A DNA stretch of 64,000 bases from Alkalicoccobacillus murimartini (GCF_030813245.1 NZ_JAUSUA010000004.1:62001-126000), one strand, 5' to 3'; shown: positions 25,814-34,671, numbered from the stretch's first letter. The notes: a model not told the origin generated them from the sequence alone. Program-made: numbers and translations.

Positions 25814-26295
25814 TACTTTGTAATTTCGATGTCAATAGTAGCCGAAGGTAATTCAAGATCATTGGTTGGCTTACCCACTATTTCTGCTAGTAGTGTGTAC
25901 GATCCTGAATCTAAGTCATTAACTGAAATCGTTTCTTCGTACGAGCGAGAATCTCCCGCTGCTAATTCATCTTCTACGATCGCCATTGTAAACATCATAT
26001 CTTCTGAAAAGCGATAAACCTCTTCATCTGATTCATCCGTTAGAACCAATTCATACATTTGTGAACTTGGAAACTCAATTGTCTGTGACTCGCCTGTTTC
26101 ATTCGTCAGAGTCATCTCAACGAGCAGTGTCCCTTCATTTTGATTGGTTTGTACCTCAAGCTGCCAGTCATTCATCTCTTCGACTCCTTCCTGATCGTCT
26201 TGACCTTCATTATTTGGTGCCTCGGCTTCCTGACCACACGCTGCTAATAAAACGAGTAGTGCAACAATGAATACTACATTCCAACCTTTTACCAT
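25813..26295 (-). CDS. Lipoprotein with BsuPI-type proteinase inhibitor domain
   Basis: A 160-residue lipoprotein with a signal helix ending L-L-A-A-C (lipid Cys at 20), an acidic linker to about 45, then a beta-sandwich resembling the BsuPI intracellular proteinase inhibitor. Typical pieces are V-E-M-T-L-T-N-E-T-G, F-P-S-S-Q-M-Y-E-L and V-Y-R-F-S-E-D-M-M-F. The Bacillus subtilis inhibitor lacks a signal and is cytoplasmic, while this one should sit on the outer face of the membrane. It lies next to yitT and yitV homologues, the same neighbourhood as ipi in Bacillus subtilis. Confidence 0.82.
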   Translation of the reverse strand: MVKGWNVVFIVALLVLLAACGQEAEAPNNEGQDDQEGVEEMNDWQLEVQTNQNEGTLLVEMTLTNETGESQTIEFPSSQMYELVLTDESDEEVYRFSEDMMFTMAIVEDELAAGDSRSYEETISVNDLDSGSYTLLAEIVGKPTNDLELPSATIDIEITK

Positions 26296-26309
26296 GAGTT
26301 GTCCACTCC

Positions 26310-27131
26310 TTATTGTTTGTTAAATAATCCGTAGACACTTGCTGTTTCAACAATATTCGTAAATGCAGTTGGATCAACGTCGTTTATGATGGTTTTAAGG
26401 TCGTATAGCTCGTACCGGGTAAGAACGATAAACAATACCTCTTTATCATCAGAAGTATAGCCTCCCTTTGCCGGTACCCTTGTAATACCCCTTGTCAGTC
26501 TTTCATGAATAGCCGTTCTCAATTCTTCTGCATGTTTTGTTACGATCATTGCTGTTAGCTTAACATAGCGTGTATGAATCGCATCAATGACTCTAGATGT
26601 AACATAAAGAGCTACTAATGTATATAAAGCTTTCTCTGGATCGAACAAAACTCCTGCTGCAAATACAATTAAACTATTTAGAACGAAGAAATAGATCCCG
26701 ACTGGTCGATCACTGTATCTCGCAAGAACCAACGCAATAATATCTAGACCACCTGAAGAAGCACCCCAACGAAGCATGAGTCCTGCCCCAACTGCACCTA
26801 GAACACCACCAAACACCGCGTTTAATAAAATATCTTGTGAAAATGCATATTCAGGCAATACTTCTAAAAAGATAGAAGTTATTGCAACACTAATAAAACT
26901 ATAGATCGTGAAGCTCTTACCAACTTTTTTCCATCCTAGAATGGCGACAGGTATATTTAAAAGGAATAGTAACAGGCCAGTTGATAGATCAAACGTTGAT
27001 GCAATCAACTGAGAAACACCTGTGAATCCACTTGCAAATACATCAGCTGGTATTAAGAAGAAATTTAATGATGCCGCAAGTAGAGCGGAACCAATAATTA
27101 TAATCATTATTTTCTGTATCTCTTTAAACAT
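26310..27131 (-). CDS. yitT: YitT family membrane protein
   Basis: A 273-residue protein with five or six N-terminal transmembrane helices (YitT_membrane/DUF161; F-L-I-P-A-D-V-F-A-S-G-F-T-G-V near residue 30) and a cytoplasmic C-terminal DUF2179 domain (R-G-I-T-R-V-P-A-K-G-G-Y and L-T-R-Y-E-L). ATG 27131 follows GAGGTG; earlier in-frame starts would overlap the YitV-like gene. Function is unknown, although the family is widespread in Firmicutes. The name rests on family and neighbourhood; paralogues are common. Confidence 0.85.
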   Translation of the reverse strand: MFKEIQKIMIIIIGSALLAASLNFFLIPADVFASGFTGVSQLIASTFDLSTGLLLFLLNIPVAILGWKKVGKSFTIYSFISVAITSIFLEVLPEYAFSQDILLNAVFGGVLGAVGAGLMLRWGASSGGLDIIALVLARYSDRPVGIYFFVLNSLIVFAAGVLFDPEKALYTLVALYVTSRVIDAIHTRYVKLTAMIVTKHAEELRTAIHERLTRGITRVPAKGGYTSDDKEVLFIVLTRYELYDLKTIINDVDPTAFTNIVETASVYGLFNKQ

Positions 27132-27175
27132 CCATACACCTCTAGTTTTTTCTGATGATGGCTGCTCCTCGTTCG

Positions 27176-27943
27176 CTATTTCAAATGCATCCCAAACCAA
27201 TCTGTTAGTTGAAACAGAACCTTGCGTGAAAGCACATGTTCAGTCTGTTTTTCGAGATATAGCACAAGACGATCAGGACTTGATGTATACTCTGGTAATA
27301 ATTGGTTATACAAAGTGCTTGAATAACTTGATGGAACAACTGTATCTTTTTCTCCGTGCCAGATCATTAATGGTCGTCCATTTACCTTATGAAGTTGCTT
27401 CGATAAATCAAACGGCTTTAACTTCATAAGTGTTGATTGTACCTCTGAATCCTGAATAGGCAACCCTTGTTTTCTAATTTCATCGATTTGCTGATGAGCG
27501 AAGTCATCAAAATATGCGGAGCCCATTAAACAACCAGCAGTATGAATCCATTGATACTGCGATAGCGCTCCAAATGTTGTAATAGCTCCCATTGACGTAC
27601 CGCCAACCCCAATTAGATCTGGATTTGTTAAACCACGACTAACTAGATGATCTTTAAGGAGCTCTAGCTCACCAATTGAGTTAATGACAATGTCCCACAG
27701 TAGCAATGTTCTCTGCAAGCCAGTAGTCTTCCCCTCACGCTCCCCATGATGTAAAGCATCTGGCAAAATTACACGAAATCCTTTTGAGGCAAGATGATAA
27801 GCAATATGTAAGTTTTTATCTTTGGCACTTGTCAGCCCATGAAAGAAAAAGATTGTTGGCTGATTCTGTTGATCCATTACTGTCTGCTCTGCTACATGCA
27901 AAAAGGGAATGTCTCCTAGCTGTTCCCTCACTATCGAAATCAT
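27176..27943 (-). CDS. yitV: Alpha/beta hydrolase, YitV-like esterase
   Basis: A serine hydrolase of about 255 residues. The oxyanion segment F-F-F-H-G-L-T-S is near residue 35, the nucleophile in G-G-T-S-M-G-A near 115, the acidic residue in W-H-G-E-K-D-T-V-V-P near 205 and the histidine in T-E-H-V-L near 242. ATG 27943 follows GGGAGACGG. It pairs with yitT as in Bacillus subtilis. Substrate unknown. Unlike the YjaU-like protein at 5677, its catalytic triad is complete. Confidence 0.88.
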   Translation of the reverse strand: MISIVREQLGDIPFLHVAEQTVMDQQNQPTIFFFHGLTSAKDKNLHIAYHLASKGFRVILPDALHHGEREGKTTGLQRTLLLWDIVINSIGELELLKDHLVSRGLTNPDLIGVGGTSMGAITTFGALSQYQWIHTAGCLMGSAYFDDFAHQQIDEIRKQGLPIQDSEVQSTLMKLKPFDLSKQLHKVNGRPLMIWHGEKDTVVPSSYSSTLYNQLLPEYTSSPDRLVLYLEKQTEHVLSRKVLFQLTDWFGMHLK

Positions 27944-27978
27944 CAATGACCGTCTCCCTTTTTTAAAAAATCTCAATA

Positions 27979-28006
27979 GATAAAGCCACCAGGAAAGGTG
28001 GCTTAC
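27979..28006 (-). terminator. Weak hairpin after the 28003 gene
   Basis: AAGCCACC and GGTGGCTT arms around a 6-base loop overlap the stop codon of the next gene upstream. The T tract is short, so it may only attenuate. Confidence 0.45.
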
Positions 28007-28278
28007 TTATGATTTAGCTGTTGTTCTTCATTGTAGCGCTGAACACTGTATAATGCCCCTTCACCAACCATTTTACTGTCCTCTGATATGGGAATAGGAT
28101 TACCTAGCTGTTCGTCCGATTTTGATTCGCTCGTTGATACCTTATCCGATACTTTTTGATAAGAATCTTTCATAACCTTTGATACTTTAGCACGACGGGT
28201 TTCATCATTGAGCCAAATTACAGCTCCACTTACCGCACCCGCAACAGCTGAAGCAACTAGCCATTTTTTTACACTCAT
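28003..28278 (-). CDS. Small membrane-anchored protein, YtxH-like
   Basis: About 91 residues from ATG 28278 (AAGGGGAGA ribosome site). A glycine/alanine-rich N-terminal span (V-A-S-A-V-A-G-A-V-S-G-A-V-I) is followed by a basic R-R-A-K stretch and a long polar helix, the layout of YtxH-type stress proteins. The C-terminus (G-E-G-A-L-Y-S-V-Q-R-Y-N-E) looks conserved-like but I cannot name it. Likely attached to the membrane with the tail in the cytoplasm. Confidence 0.65.
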   Translation of the reverse strand: MSVKKWLVASAVAGAVSGAVIWLNDETRRAKVSKVMKDSYQKVSDKVSTSESKSDEQLGNPIPISEDSKMVGEGALYSVQRYNEEQQLNHK

Positions 28279-28360
28279 CTGAATCTCCCCTTCCATTCTC
28301 TTATACATTATATTTTCCTAATCATCCGGTTATTAAACATGTTATTGAGTAAAGAGAAGA

Positions 28361-28741
28361 CTATTCTGTTTTGTCTTGATACAGTTCACCCGAATGCTTA
28401 ACTACCCACTCGAGTCCCTGTTTAACTTCACCATTCCAAGAAAGCATGCCTCCTGCAAAATTACGAACATTAGTAATTCCCTGTTCCTTAAGGTAAAGGG
28501 CCACATTTTGGCTTCGTTTTCCGCTTCTACATATAAAGACATAAGAGGAAGAACGATCTAGGTCAGCAACCATGCTAGGAATTGTATTCATCGGGATTAA
28601 TGGCACCCCAGGAATATGTGATTCGCTGTACTCTTCAAGTTCTCTTACGTCGATCAAAATTGGTTCCTTAGCTCCTACCTTTAGGAGTTGTTGAATCTCT
28701 TCTTCCTTAATTTGTACAATACCATCTTCTTCAAATGACAT
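28361..28741 (-). CDS. Rhodanese-domain protein
   Basis: A single rhodanese domain of 126 residues. I-D-V-R-E-L-E-E-Y lies near 32, and the active loop C-R-S-G-K-R-S with the persulfide-forming Cys near 73. The G-M-L-S-W motif is near 102. The ATG at 28741 follows GGGGAG. Such proteins carry sulfane sulfur in the cytoplasm. No sulfur gene is adjacent, so the partner is unknown. Confidence 0.92.
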   Translation of the reverse strand: MSFEEDGIVQIKEEEIQQLLKVGAKEPILIDVRELEEYSESHIPGVPLIPMNTIPSMVADLDRSSSYVFICRSGKRSQNVALYLKEQGITNVRNFAGGMLSWNGEVKQGLEWVVKHSGELYQDKTE

Positions 28742-28795
28742 ACGTACACTCCCCTTTCTCATCTATTTTTAGTGTAAAAAAGCTTCTACCTTCTG

Positions 28796-29896
28796 TCAAT
28801 CAACTGGCTTTGCCATCTTCAATTTAATGAGTCGATACGTATGAGAAACAATGACCTTACCAACGGCATAAGAAGGTACAGCTAATAGAAGTCCAACTAA
28901 CCCAGCAAAACGGCTGGCCACCAAAAGAATAAATATGATTGTGACCGGATGGATATTTAACTGGCGCCCCATAATTTGCGGTGAGATTAAGTTACTCTCA
29001 ATTTGTTGGATAACTAATACCCCGATAATGACTACAAGCGCCAATATTGGTGATTGGAATAATGCAACAACTACTGCTGGGAATGTGCCAATCCATGGGC
29101 CGATAAATGGAATGACATTTGTCAGCATCGCTACTATAGCTAGAACTAGTGCATATTCTAAACCAATACTAAAGTAGAAAATCAGACAAAGGATCCCTAC
29201 ACACAAACTGACCAAAATCTGACCCTGTAGGTAAGAGCTTAAAGCAGTATCCATGTCCGAAAGAATACGTCTACCTTCTTGTTGTTGTTTAGCAGGGACA
29301 AATTTCAATAAAAATGCCGGTGCCTTATCTCCTTCCTTAAGAAGATAAAACAGTACAAATGGGAAAATAACTAGGACAATCACCACACTAGCAACTGCTC
29401 CAAGCACCTTAAAGAGATTAGACCCAATCGATGTTAGATAATTTTGTAAATTCCCTGTTACCTCATTAACGATATCTTGAAAGGAATTTTCTCCGCTTTC
29501 TTGAAACTGCTGCACATACTCATTTTCTTGAAGTTGGAGTATCATCTCCTGACCTTGATCTATATATGTAGGTACTTCGTCAATAAAGCTACTCGTTTGC
29601 TTTTGAATTTCCGGTCCTACCATTAAGACTCCTCCCGTAACTAGACCAATTAAGGCAAGAAACGTAATCAAAATAGAAAGAGCTCGTGGAATTTTTTTAC
29701 TTAGAAGATTCACAAATGGACGTAAAAGATAGTAAAATACTCCTGCGATAGCAATGGGTGCGAATAATGTTTGAACAAGAATAGAAATTGGCTCAAAGAT
29801 AAAGCTTACTAGTGAAGCAAGGTAGATAATAAGTAGGATTAATGCAATTCCAATACCTACTCTAAAGGATTTTGATTGGGGTAACATATTGGACAA
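28796..29896 (-). CDS. AI-2E family transporter
   Basis: A 366-residue polytopic membrane protein of the AI-2 exporter (UPF0118/DUF20) family. An N-terminal hydrophobic pair is followed by a long soluble segment (about 75-150, G-P-E-I-Q-K-Q onward). A cluster of helices then carries the family motif P-F-I-G-P-W-I-G near 265 and the I-S-P-Q-I-M-G-R segment near 308. Members export autoinducer-2 or act as Na+/H+ antiporters; substrate is not predictable here. TTG 29896 and ATG 29887 are both possible starts behind AGGAAGG. Confidence 0.87.
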   Translation of the reverse strand: MSNMLPQSKSFRVGIGIALILLIIYLASLVSFIFEPISILVQTLFAPIAIAGVFYYLLRPFVNLLSKKIPRALSILITFLALIGLVTGGVLMVGPEIQKQTSSFIDEVPTYIDQGQEMILQLQENEYVQQFQESGENSFQDIVNEVTGNLQNYLTSIGSNLFKVLGAVASVVIVLVIFPFVLFYLLKEGDKAPAFLLKFVPAKQQQEGRRILSDMDTALSSYLQGQILVSLCVGILCLIFYFSIGLEYALVLAIVAMLTNVIPFIGPWIGTFPAVVVALFQSPILALVVIIGVLVIQQIESNLISPQIMGRQLNIHPVTIIFILLVASRFAGLVGLLLAVPSYAVGKVIVSHTYRLIKLKMAKPVD

Positions 29897-30070
29897 TTTC
29901 CTTCCTGAAACTTTTTTTTAAGTATATCACTCTTATTCGTGAACTGAAAATATGAACTGACTTTATATCTATAAGCTAAACAAATATTTTAGAATGAAAT
30001 CTTCGTTTATTCTAAAATCGATCAGGGTAGGGAAGAGTATGAAGGATTTAGTCTTAAAGGAGGAGTTCCA

Positions 30071-30640
30071 TTGAAACTGAAACTGTTTATGATCCTCGGA
30101 TTCAGCATGATCTTAACTGCTTGCGGACAAGGGAATGAAGCAGATCCGGAGCCAGACACTGGACAGCCAGAGGAAACAGAGGAAAATGACCAGCACACAG
30201 AAGATGAGGCATCCATGCAAAATGTGTATCTATTTTATCCAGATGAACATGTAGAAGATTTGTATCGGGTTGAGAGAAGCGTATCATCTGAAGATACGGA
30301 TGGCGCGATGGAAGCTCTTAACCTATGGCTTGAAGGACCCGAAAGTGAAGAAACCAGTTTAACTACACTAACAAACACGGATATAGATATTCAATCTATT
30401 GAGGACCATGATGGAGTTGCTCATGTTTCCTTCTCGCCGGAATTTCTTGAACTTCAAGTTGGCTCTGGTACAGAGGAAATGTTACTTCAACAAGTTGCTC
30501 TAATTATGGATCAATTTGGCTTTGAGCAAACGCAAATTCTTATAGATGGAGAAATACAGGAACAGCTTTTTGGACATCTTTCTACAGATGAACCCATTAC
30601 TGCCGAAGATCCAGAATCCTATGAACTAGTCGAGTCTTAA
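30071..30640 (+). CDS. GerMN-domain lipoprotein
   Basis: A 189-residue lipoprotein starting at TTG 30071 with AAAGGAGGAG upstream. The signal peptide ends L-T-A-C (lipid Cys 18) and is followed by an acidic linker to about 50. A single GerMN domain follows (Y-L-F-Y-P-D-E-H near 55, A-L-N-L-W-L-E-G-P near 90, V-S-F-S-P-E-F near 125). GerM of Bacillus has two such domains and works in sporulation and germination; single-domain lipoproteins are commonly found elsewhere in Firmicutes. It stands alone and is followed by the hairpin of a composite repeat. Confidence 0.85.
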   Translation: MKLKLFMILGFSMILTACGQGNEADPEPDTGQPEETEENDQHTEDEASMQNVYLFYPDEHVEDLYRVERSVSSEDTDGAMEALNLWLEGPESEETSLTTLTNTDIDIQSIEDHDGVAHVSFSPEFLELQVGSGTEEMLLQQVALIMDQFGFEQTQILIDGEIQEQLFGHLSTDEPITAEDPESYELVES

Positions 30641-30672
30641 AGAGACAAAGAAAGAAGTCTTTTAATGACAAC

Positions 30673-30719
30673 AAGGGCCAAACAATGACGTGTAAGACAA
30701 GTCATTGTTTGGCCCTTTA
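30673..30719 (+). terminator. Long hairpin, terminator-like, part of repeat copy A
   Basis: GGGCCAAACAATGAC and GTCATTGTTTGGCCC pair over 15 bp around a 13-base loop, with a T run after. A related hairpin occurs at 51799, ahead of the same downstream repeat, so it may belong to a mobile or duplicated element rather than to the GerMN gene alone. Confidence 0.85.
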
Positions 30720-30806
30720 TGTTTCTCAAAACATCCTTCTATCTCTTGTAGCGCTGATGAATCAACACAGTGCCAGTTAAAAATGGTTCAGATTTTAACC
30801 AAATTT

Positions 30807-31050
30807 GGGTTCTCTACTATCGCTCCCAAAATGGGGGCACGCATACCGCGGTCATGCATTGAAAAAGAATCGATAGGTAGTTAGGAGTTCTCTTATAGAC
30901 ATAAAACAGCTTTTTTACAATTAATCACATCAGTAGTGGAAGGAGAAACCGAAGACTCCTACGGAACAGAACGAAGACATTGAAGGGGTGCCCTTCCACT
31001 TCAAGGGCTGAGGCCGTTATTGTGGGTGCGTAGGTTTCTCCTGGAGCGGC
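30807..31050. repeat. Composite palindromic repeat, copy A
   Basis: Module 2 (30807-30867) contains CTATCGCTCCCAAAATGGGG, then a GCACGC-TACCGCGG stretch and a GCATTGAAAAAG end. Module 3 (30939-31045) is bounded by inverted ends GGAGAAACC and GGTTTCTCC and contains GAAGACATTGAAGGGG and CACTTCAAGGGCTGAGG. Both modules recur at 51866-52083, module 2 in the same orientation and module 3 inverted. No gene is seen between 30640 and 31131. Confidence 0.85.
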
Positions 31051-31130
31051 GTACAGCTAACTTTTTCAGTTCATCTTAATCCCTTATTCTTCGTCATTTC
31101 ATCTAACACTAGCTGATGTGTTCCAGCTAT

Positions 31131-31700
31131 TTATTCCACATAAGTAAAATCATGCTGATGGAATTGCGAAGAAAGCCTTTCTATGGTCATTTGTATTCTT
31201 TCTTGATCCGCGTAAGATTCGTTGTGGCTCCAAGCTTCTTCAATAGCTGGCAAAATCACCTGATTATAATAAGATGCCATATCAATTGACCGATCATCTC
31301 TGAGGAGTGTTCTGTCCTCTTGTATGATTTCTTGGAGTTCCGTAAAATCGGTGGTTTGTACTCTGATTTGTCCACTTTCATATGTTTCAGGAACGGGAAA
31401 GGAGACAGACTGTAGCTCATATTCATTAATCTTATAAGGCAATGGCAAAGCGATTGCACGTACATGTTCTTGATCCACTTGCTCCACCTTGTTTTGTGTG
31501 ACAAGATGATCTCCGCTAAAAGCTTCTGGAATGATACCTACCACACTAAAGTAAGTAGCCACAGCAAAAGCACTGAGCAAAAGAGCAACAATATGATCAT
31601 GTTGTTTTGAACTGGTTTTGGCTTTAACTAACTTTGGAATTAGCAAGCTACCTATAATCACTATAATAGCCAATAATACAATGAATAGAATTTGAAACAT
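31131..31700 (-). CDS. Membrane-anchored hypothetical protein
   Basis: A 189-residue protein from ATG 31700 (TTAGGAGAAC ribosome site). Two hydrophobic segments lie at about 1-22 and 38-58, followed by an extracellular-type domain of about 125 residues rich in polar and acidic residues, with no cysteine. The soluble part looks helical, with I-Q-E-D-R-T-L-L-R-D-D-R near 120. Family not recognised. It follows the carboxylase gene by about 115 bases with no clear terminator between. Confidence 0.65.
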   Translation of the reverse strand: MFQILFIVLLAIIVIIGSLLIPKLVKAKTSSKQHDHIVALLLSAFAVATYFSVVGIIPEAFSGDHLVTQNKVEQVDQEHVRAIALPLPYKINEYELQSVSFPVPETYESGQIRVQTTDFTELQEIIQEDRTLLRDDRSIDMASYYNQVILPAIEEAWSHNESYADQERIQMTIERLSSQFHQHDFTYVE

Positions 31701-31817
31701 TAGTTCTCCTAATACAAGCACACAACTCTTCCTCTCTTAAGTCAACAACAATGCAGACTTTTTCCATCCTATATGCTACCACAGGTCTGAATTTCAGAGA
31801 AGAAATAAGGTCGCTCC

Positions 31818-33326
31818 TTATAAAGGAATGTTTCCGTGCTTTCTATGAGGATGGTTTCTCTGTTTCTTTTCAACTAAAGAAAAAGCAAGAATGAGACGTT
31901 TTCGCGTATCATCAGGATGAATGATGTCATCAATTAGTGCTTTATTAGCAGCGTGATAAGAATCAGCGTAGAGGCTGCGATATTCACTAATTTTTTCTTG
32001 TTTCATTTGATCTGGGTTTGGGCTCTTTTGAATCTCTTTAGCATAAATGATAGAAGCTGCTCCCTCCGGACCCATCACAGAAACCTCAGAACCGGGCCAA
32101 GCAAAAACAAAGTCAGCTCCTATTGCTTTGCTATTCAAGGCTACAAAAGCACCTCCATACGCCTTTCTAAGGATTACAGTAATCCTTGGGACAGTTGCTG
32201 TCGCAAAGGCATAGATTATTTTGGCTCCATGCCGAATTAGCCCCCCTTGCTCTTGTTTTATTCCAGGCATAAACCCACTAACATCTTCTAGAACCAACAA
32301 AGGGTAATTAAAAGCATCACAGAACCTGACAAATCTAGCACATTTGTCGGCTGCATCCATATCTATACAACCAGCCATTACTTTAGGATTGTTAGAAATA
32401 ATACCAATTGGTTTTCCATTTAATCTGGCAAAACCAATAACCATGTTTCGTGCAAATTTCTTCTGCACTTCGAAAAAGCTATCCTGGTCTACGAGAGAGT
32501 GAATAATTGTTTTTATATCATAACCCTTTCTTGAATCAGTTGGTAAAAGGGTAAGTAGAGAGGTACCTTTTGGCGCTAGTACTTCTTCTGTTTTAACTGG
32601 CTTCCACAAACAAATCAGCCGTCGTACTTCTTGTAAAATGTCTGTCTCTGTCTTAGCGATGACGTGAACATTCCCACTGATCGACGCGTGCATCGACGCC
32701 CCACCCAAATCCTCTCCGGCTATATCTGTACCAGTAATTACTTTTACTACTTTTGGGCCAGTGATAAACATTTGACTTGTTTTTTCGACCATAAATATAA
32801 AATCAGTAAGGGCAGGAGAGTAAACGGCACCCCCTGCACACGGGCCTAAAATCACTGATATTTGTGGGATGACCCCTGAATAGTTCGCATTTCTTTGAAA
32901 GATACTCCCGTATCCTTCTAGCGCAGTAATTCCTTCTTGAATTCTTGCTCCTCCAGAGTCATTTAATCCAATAATAGGTGCCTTCATATCTGCGGCCAAA
33001 TCCATCAGCCACGCAATTTTTTTTGCGTGAATTTCACCAAGAGAGCCCCCTGCTACTGTGAAATCCTGAGCAAAAACACAAACCTTCGTTCCATGTATCG
33101 TTCCTACACCAATGAGTACACCATCATTTAACTGTTCGATTTCGTCTTGATTTCCCGCTGCGAACTGTTGAAATTCTGTCCAAGAGCCAGAATCAAGCAA
33201 ATCATCTAACCTTTCTTGAGCTGTTCTTTTTCCTTTCGAATGCTGTTTCGTTCTTTTCGCATTTTCTTCATTAAAGATGCTCTGCAATTTCTCTAAATAT
33301 GTATCCATCGCTTGATTTCGATTCAT
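31818..33326 (-). CDS. Acyl-CoA carboxylase beta subunit (carboxyltransferase)
   Basis: A 502-residue biotin-dependent carboxyltransferase of the propionyl-CoA carboxylase/methylmalonyl-CoA decarboxylase type, similar in size to Bacillus subtilis YqjD. Crotonase-fold halves are marked by G-G-A-R-I-Q-E-G near 120 and G-P-C-A-G-G-A-V-Y-S-P near 165. A G-A-K-I-I-Y-A-F-A stretch and G-G-A-F-V-A-L-N-S-K lie in the second half. No biotin carboxylase, biotin carrier or mutase gene is nearby, so the partners must be encoded elsewhere. The substrate is probably propionyl- or another short acyl-CoA (inference). Confidence 0.9.
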   Translation of the reverse strand: MNRNQAMDTYLEKLQSIFNEENAKRTKQHSKGKRTAQERLDDLLDSGSWTEFQQFAAGNQDEIEQLNDGVLIGVGTIHGTKVCVFAQDFTVAGGSLGEIHAKKIAWLMDLAADMKAPIIGLNDSGGARIQEGITALEGYGSIFQRNANYSGVIPQISVILGPCAGGAVYSPALTDFIFMVEKTSQMFITGPKVVKVITGTDIAGEDLGGASMHASISGNVHVIAKTETDILQEVRRLICLWKPVKTEEVLAPKGTSLLTLLPTDSRKGYDIKTIIHSLVDQDSFFEVQKKFARNMVIGFARLNGKPIGIISNNPKVMAGCIDMDAADKCARFVRFCDAFNYPLLVLEDVSGFMPGIKQEQGGLIRHGAKIIYAFATATVPRITVILRKAYGGAFVALNSKAIGADFVFAWPGSEVSVMGPEGAASIIYAKEIQKSPNPDQMKQEKISEYRSLYADSYHAANKALIDDIIHPDDTRKRLILAFSLVEKKQRNHPHRKHGNIPL

Positions 33327-33413
33327 CCATCCACCTCATTATCTACTTCTTTATATGTCCAGAAAGTAACTTTCTTATGCAAAATAACATGTGAATACAC
33401 ATGAATTAAGAAT

Positions 33414-33454
33414 CAAAAAAACGAAGTCGACATTTATTTGTCAACTTCGTTTTC
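33414..33454 (-). terminator. Terminator after the dimethylargininase-like gene
   Basis: AACGAAGT and ACTTCGTT arms with inner GACA/TGTC, one mismatch, and a long T run on the minus strand. Confidence 0.85.
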
Positions 33455-33501
33455 ATCTAGGTCATTTACTTTTTGGTTAGAGATAAAAAAACAAGATTTG
33501 C

Positions 33502-34335
33502 TCATGATCCTCTTTTTAGCGGCATGGTGACACATCGGAAAGAACCACCTGATTTTATGATCTCAGAAAAAGCTACTTCATGTAACTTAAAACCCTTTTC
33601 TCTAAGCTGTTCATTTGTTTTATTATTCTCAGGAAGAACAATAATGTTTTCATTGCCAAGCGAAAGGACATTTACGGCAAGTGAAAATTGCTCTTTCTTA
33701 CTCACTTCAATAAGTGTATATTTTTTTCTTAGCCATTCGACATGTTCTGGTTTTATTGCATCACTATACACTAACGCAACATTCTCAGATACAGGATTAA
33801 ACACACAGTCCAAGTGAAGATAAGAACTATCAAAATAAATCGGATGCACCTTTTTCGTTGGATGATTCTGTTGAATACGTTCTACAATTTTATTACTTGT
33901 ACGGCTACTTATTCCAATAAAGATGTCATCTCCATCAATGACAACATCGCCACCTTCAATTGTTCCACCTTCAATTGGCTGGTAAGACAAGTTCTTCTCC
34001 TCCAAGTACTTTCTTAGAACTTGTTCTTCTCCTTGGCGAATAGGGCGTTCTAATGCAGCAAGATACACTACATCGTCAATGACAAAGCCAATATCACGTG
34101 TAAATACCTGCTCTGGGAAAGTTGAATCAGCAGCAACTTCATGCACGTTTACCCCAAGTGAAGTCAACGTCTTTTTGAACTGATCGTGTTGTTCCAATGC
34201 CGTTGGTATATGGATATTCATATCCTTATAATGCGCTTGAATAGAATTAATCACTTCCTTGATGCTCATATACTTAGGAGGACACACAATCACTTCCTCT
34301 AATTGATCATATTCAGTTTGACAAGAACTCTGCAT
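33502..34335 (-). CDS. Dimethylargininase/amidinotransferase-like hydrolase
   Basis: A 277-residue protein of the guanidine-modifying fold (DDAH/YkgA-like). Catalytic pieces are present: F-T-R-D-I-G-F near 75, E-G-G-D-V near 125, the histidine in Y-L-H-L-D-C-V-F near 173 and the nucleophile Cys in S-F-R-C-V-T-M-P near 268. Such enzymes split dimethylarginine into citrulline and dimethylamine, or act on related guanidino compounds. It is monocistronic and ends in its own terminator. It is unrelated in control to the arginine operon as far as the sequence shows. Confidence 0.85.
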   Translation of the reverse strand: MQSSCQTEYDQLEEVIVCPPKYMSIKEVINSIQAHYKDMNIHIPTALEQHDQFKKTLTSLGVNVHEVAADSTFPEQVFTRDIGFVIDDVVYLAALERPIRQGEEQVLRKYLEEKNLSYQPIEGGTIEGGDVVIDGDDIFIGISSRTSNKIVERIQQNHPTKKVHPIYFDSSYLHLDCVFNPVSENVALVYSDAIKPEHVEWLRKKYTLIEVSKKEQFSLAVNVLSLGNENIIVLPENNKTNEQLREKGFKLHEVAFSEIIKSGGSFRCVTMPLKRGS

Positions 34336-34454
34336 AGTTGGCTCCCACCTTACATTTATATTCGTACCCTTTATTCTGTTCGTTTAATAAGATGCGAACC
34401 CACCTAAAAGGATCACATATACTATTGTGAACCCCTAAAAAAGGAGGGTGTCAC

Positions 34455-34649
34455 GTGGCAATTGATTCAGTAAAACTGTTGATGTGGATACAACAAGATC
34501 CTTACTTGTCCTCTGCTTATCATTATATACGATTAAATATGGATAATCAGGAAGAAGCCTTACACTATATGTATGAAATTTATGTAGAAAGCACACCAAT
34601 TTTATTAAACGGTTTTTATGAATTCGTTTTAAATGAACAAAAAAGCTGA
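34455..34649 (+). CDS. Small hypothetical protein, 64 residues
   Basis: A GTG start at 34455 follows AAGGAGGGTG. The product is helical and aromatic-rich (L-L-M-W-I-Q-Q-D-P-Y, A-L-H-Y-M-Y-E-I-Y-V-E), with no signal peptide. It ends directly in a terminator, which supports expression as a single gene. Homology not recognised. Confidence 0.65.
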   Translation: MAIDSVKLLMWIQQDPYLSSAYHYIRLNMDNQEEALHYMYEIYVESTPILLNGFYEFVLNEQKS

Positions 34650-34671
34650 CTGGATCCCAGCAGCTTTTTTG
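34638..34671. terminator. Bidirectional terminator
   Basis: AAAAAGCTG/CAGCTTTTT outer arms and CTGG/CCAG inner arms. It lies between the 64-residue gene on the plus strand and the lmo0937-like gene on the minus strand. Confidence 0.88.

Noticed and set aside
27022-27429. Plus-strand frame over yitT and yitV
   Set aside because: Antisense to two genes with clear domains; no ribosome site.
30807-31050. Composite repeat as a tRNA or rRNA fragment
   Set aside because: No cloverleaf, anticodon arm or rRNA motif is present; the sequence is explained by palindromic modules shared with 51.8-52.1 kb.
31818-33326. Acyl-CoA carboxylase gene as part of a malonyl-CoA (accAD) operon
   Set aside because: It is a fused two-half carboxyltransferase of the propionyl-CoA type and has no acc neighbours.
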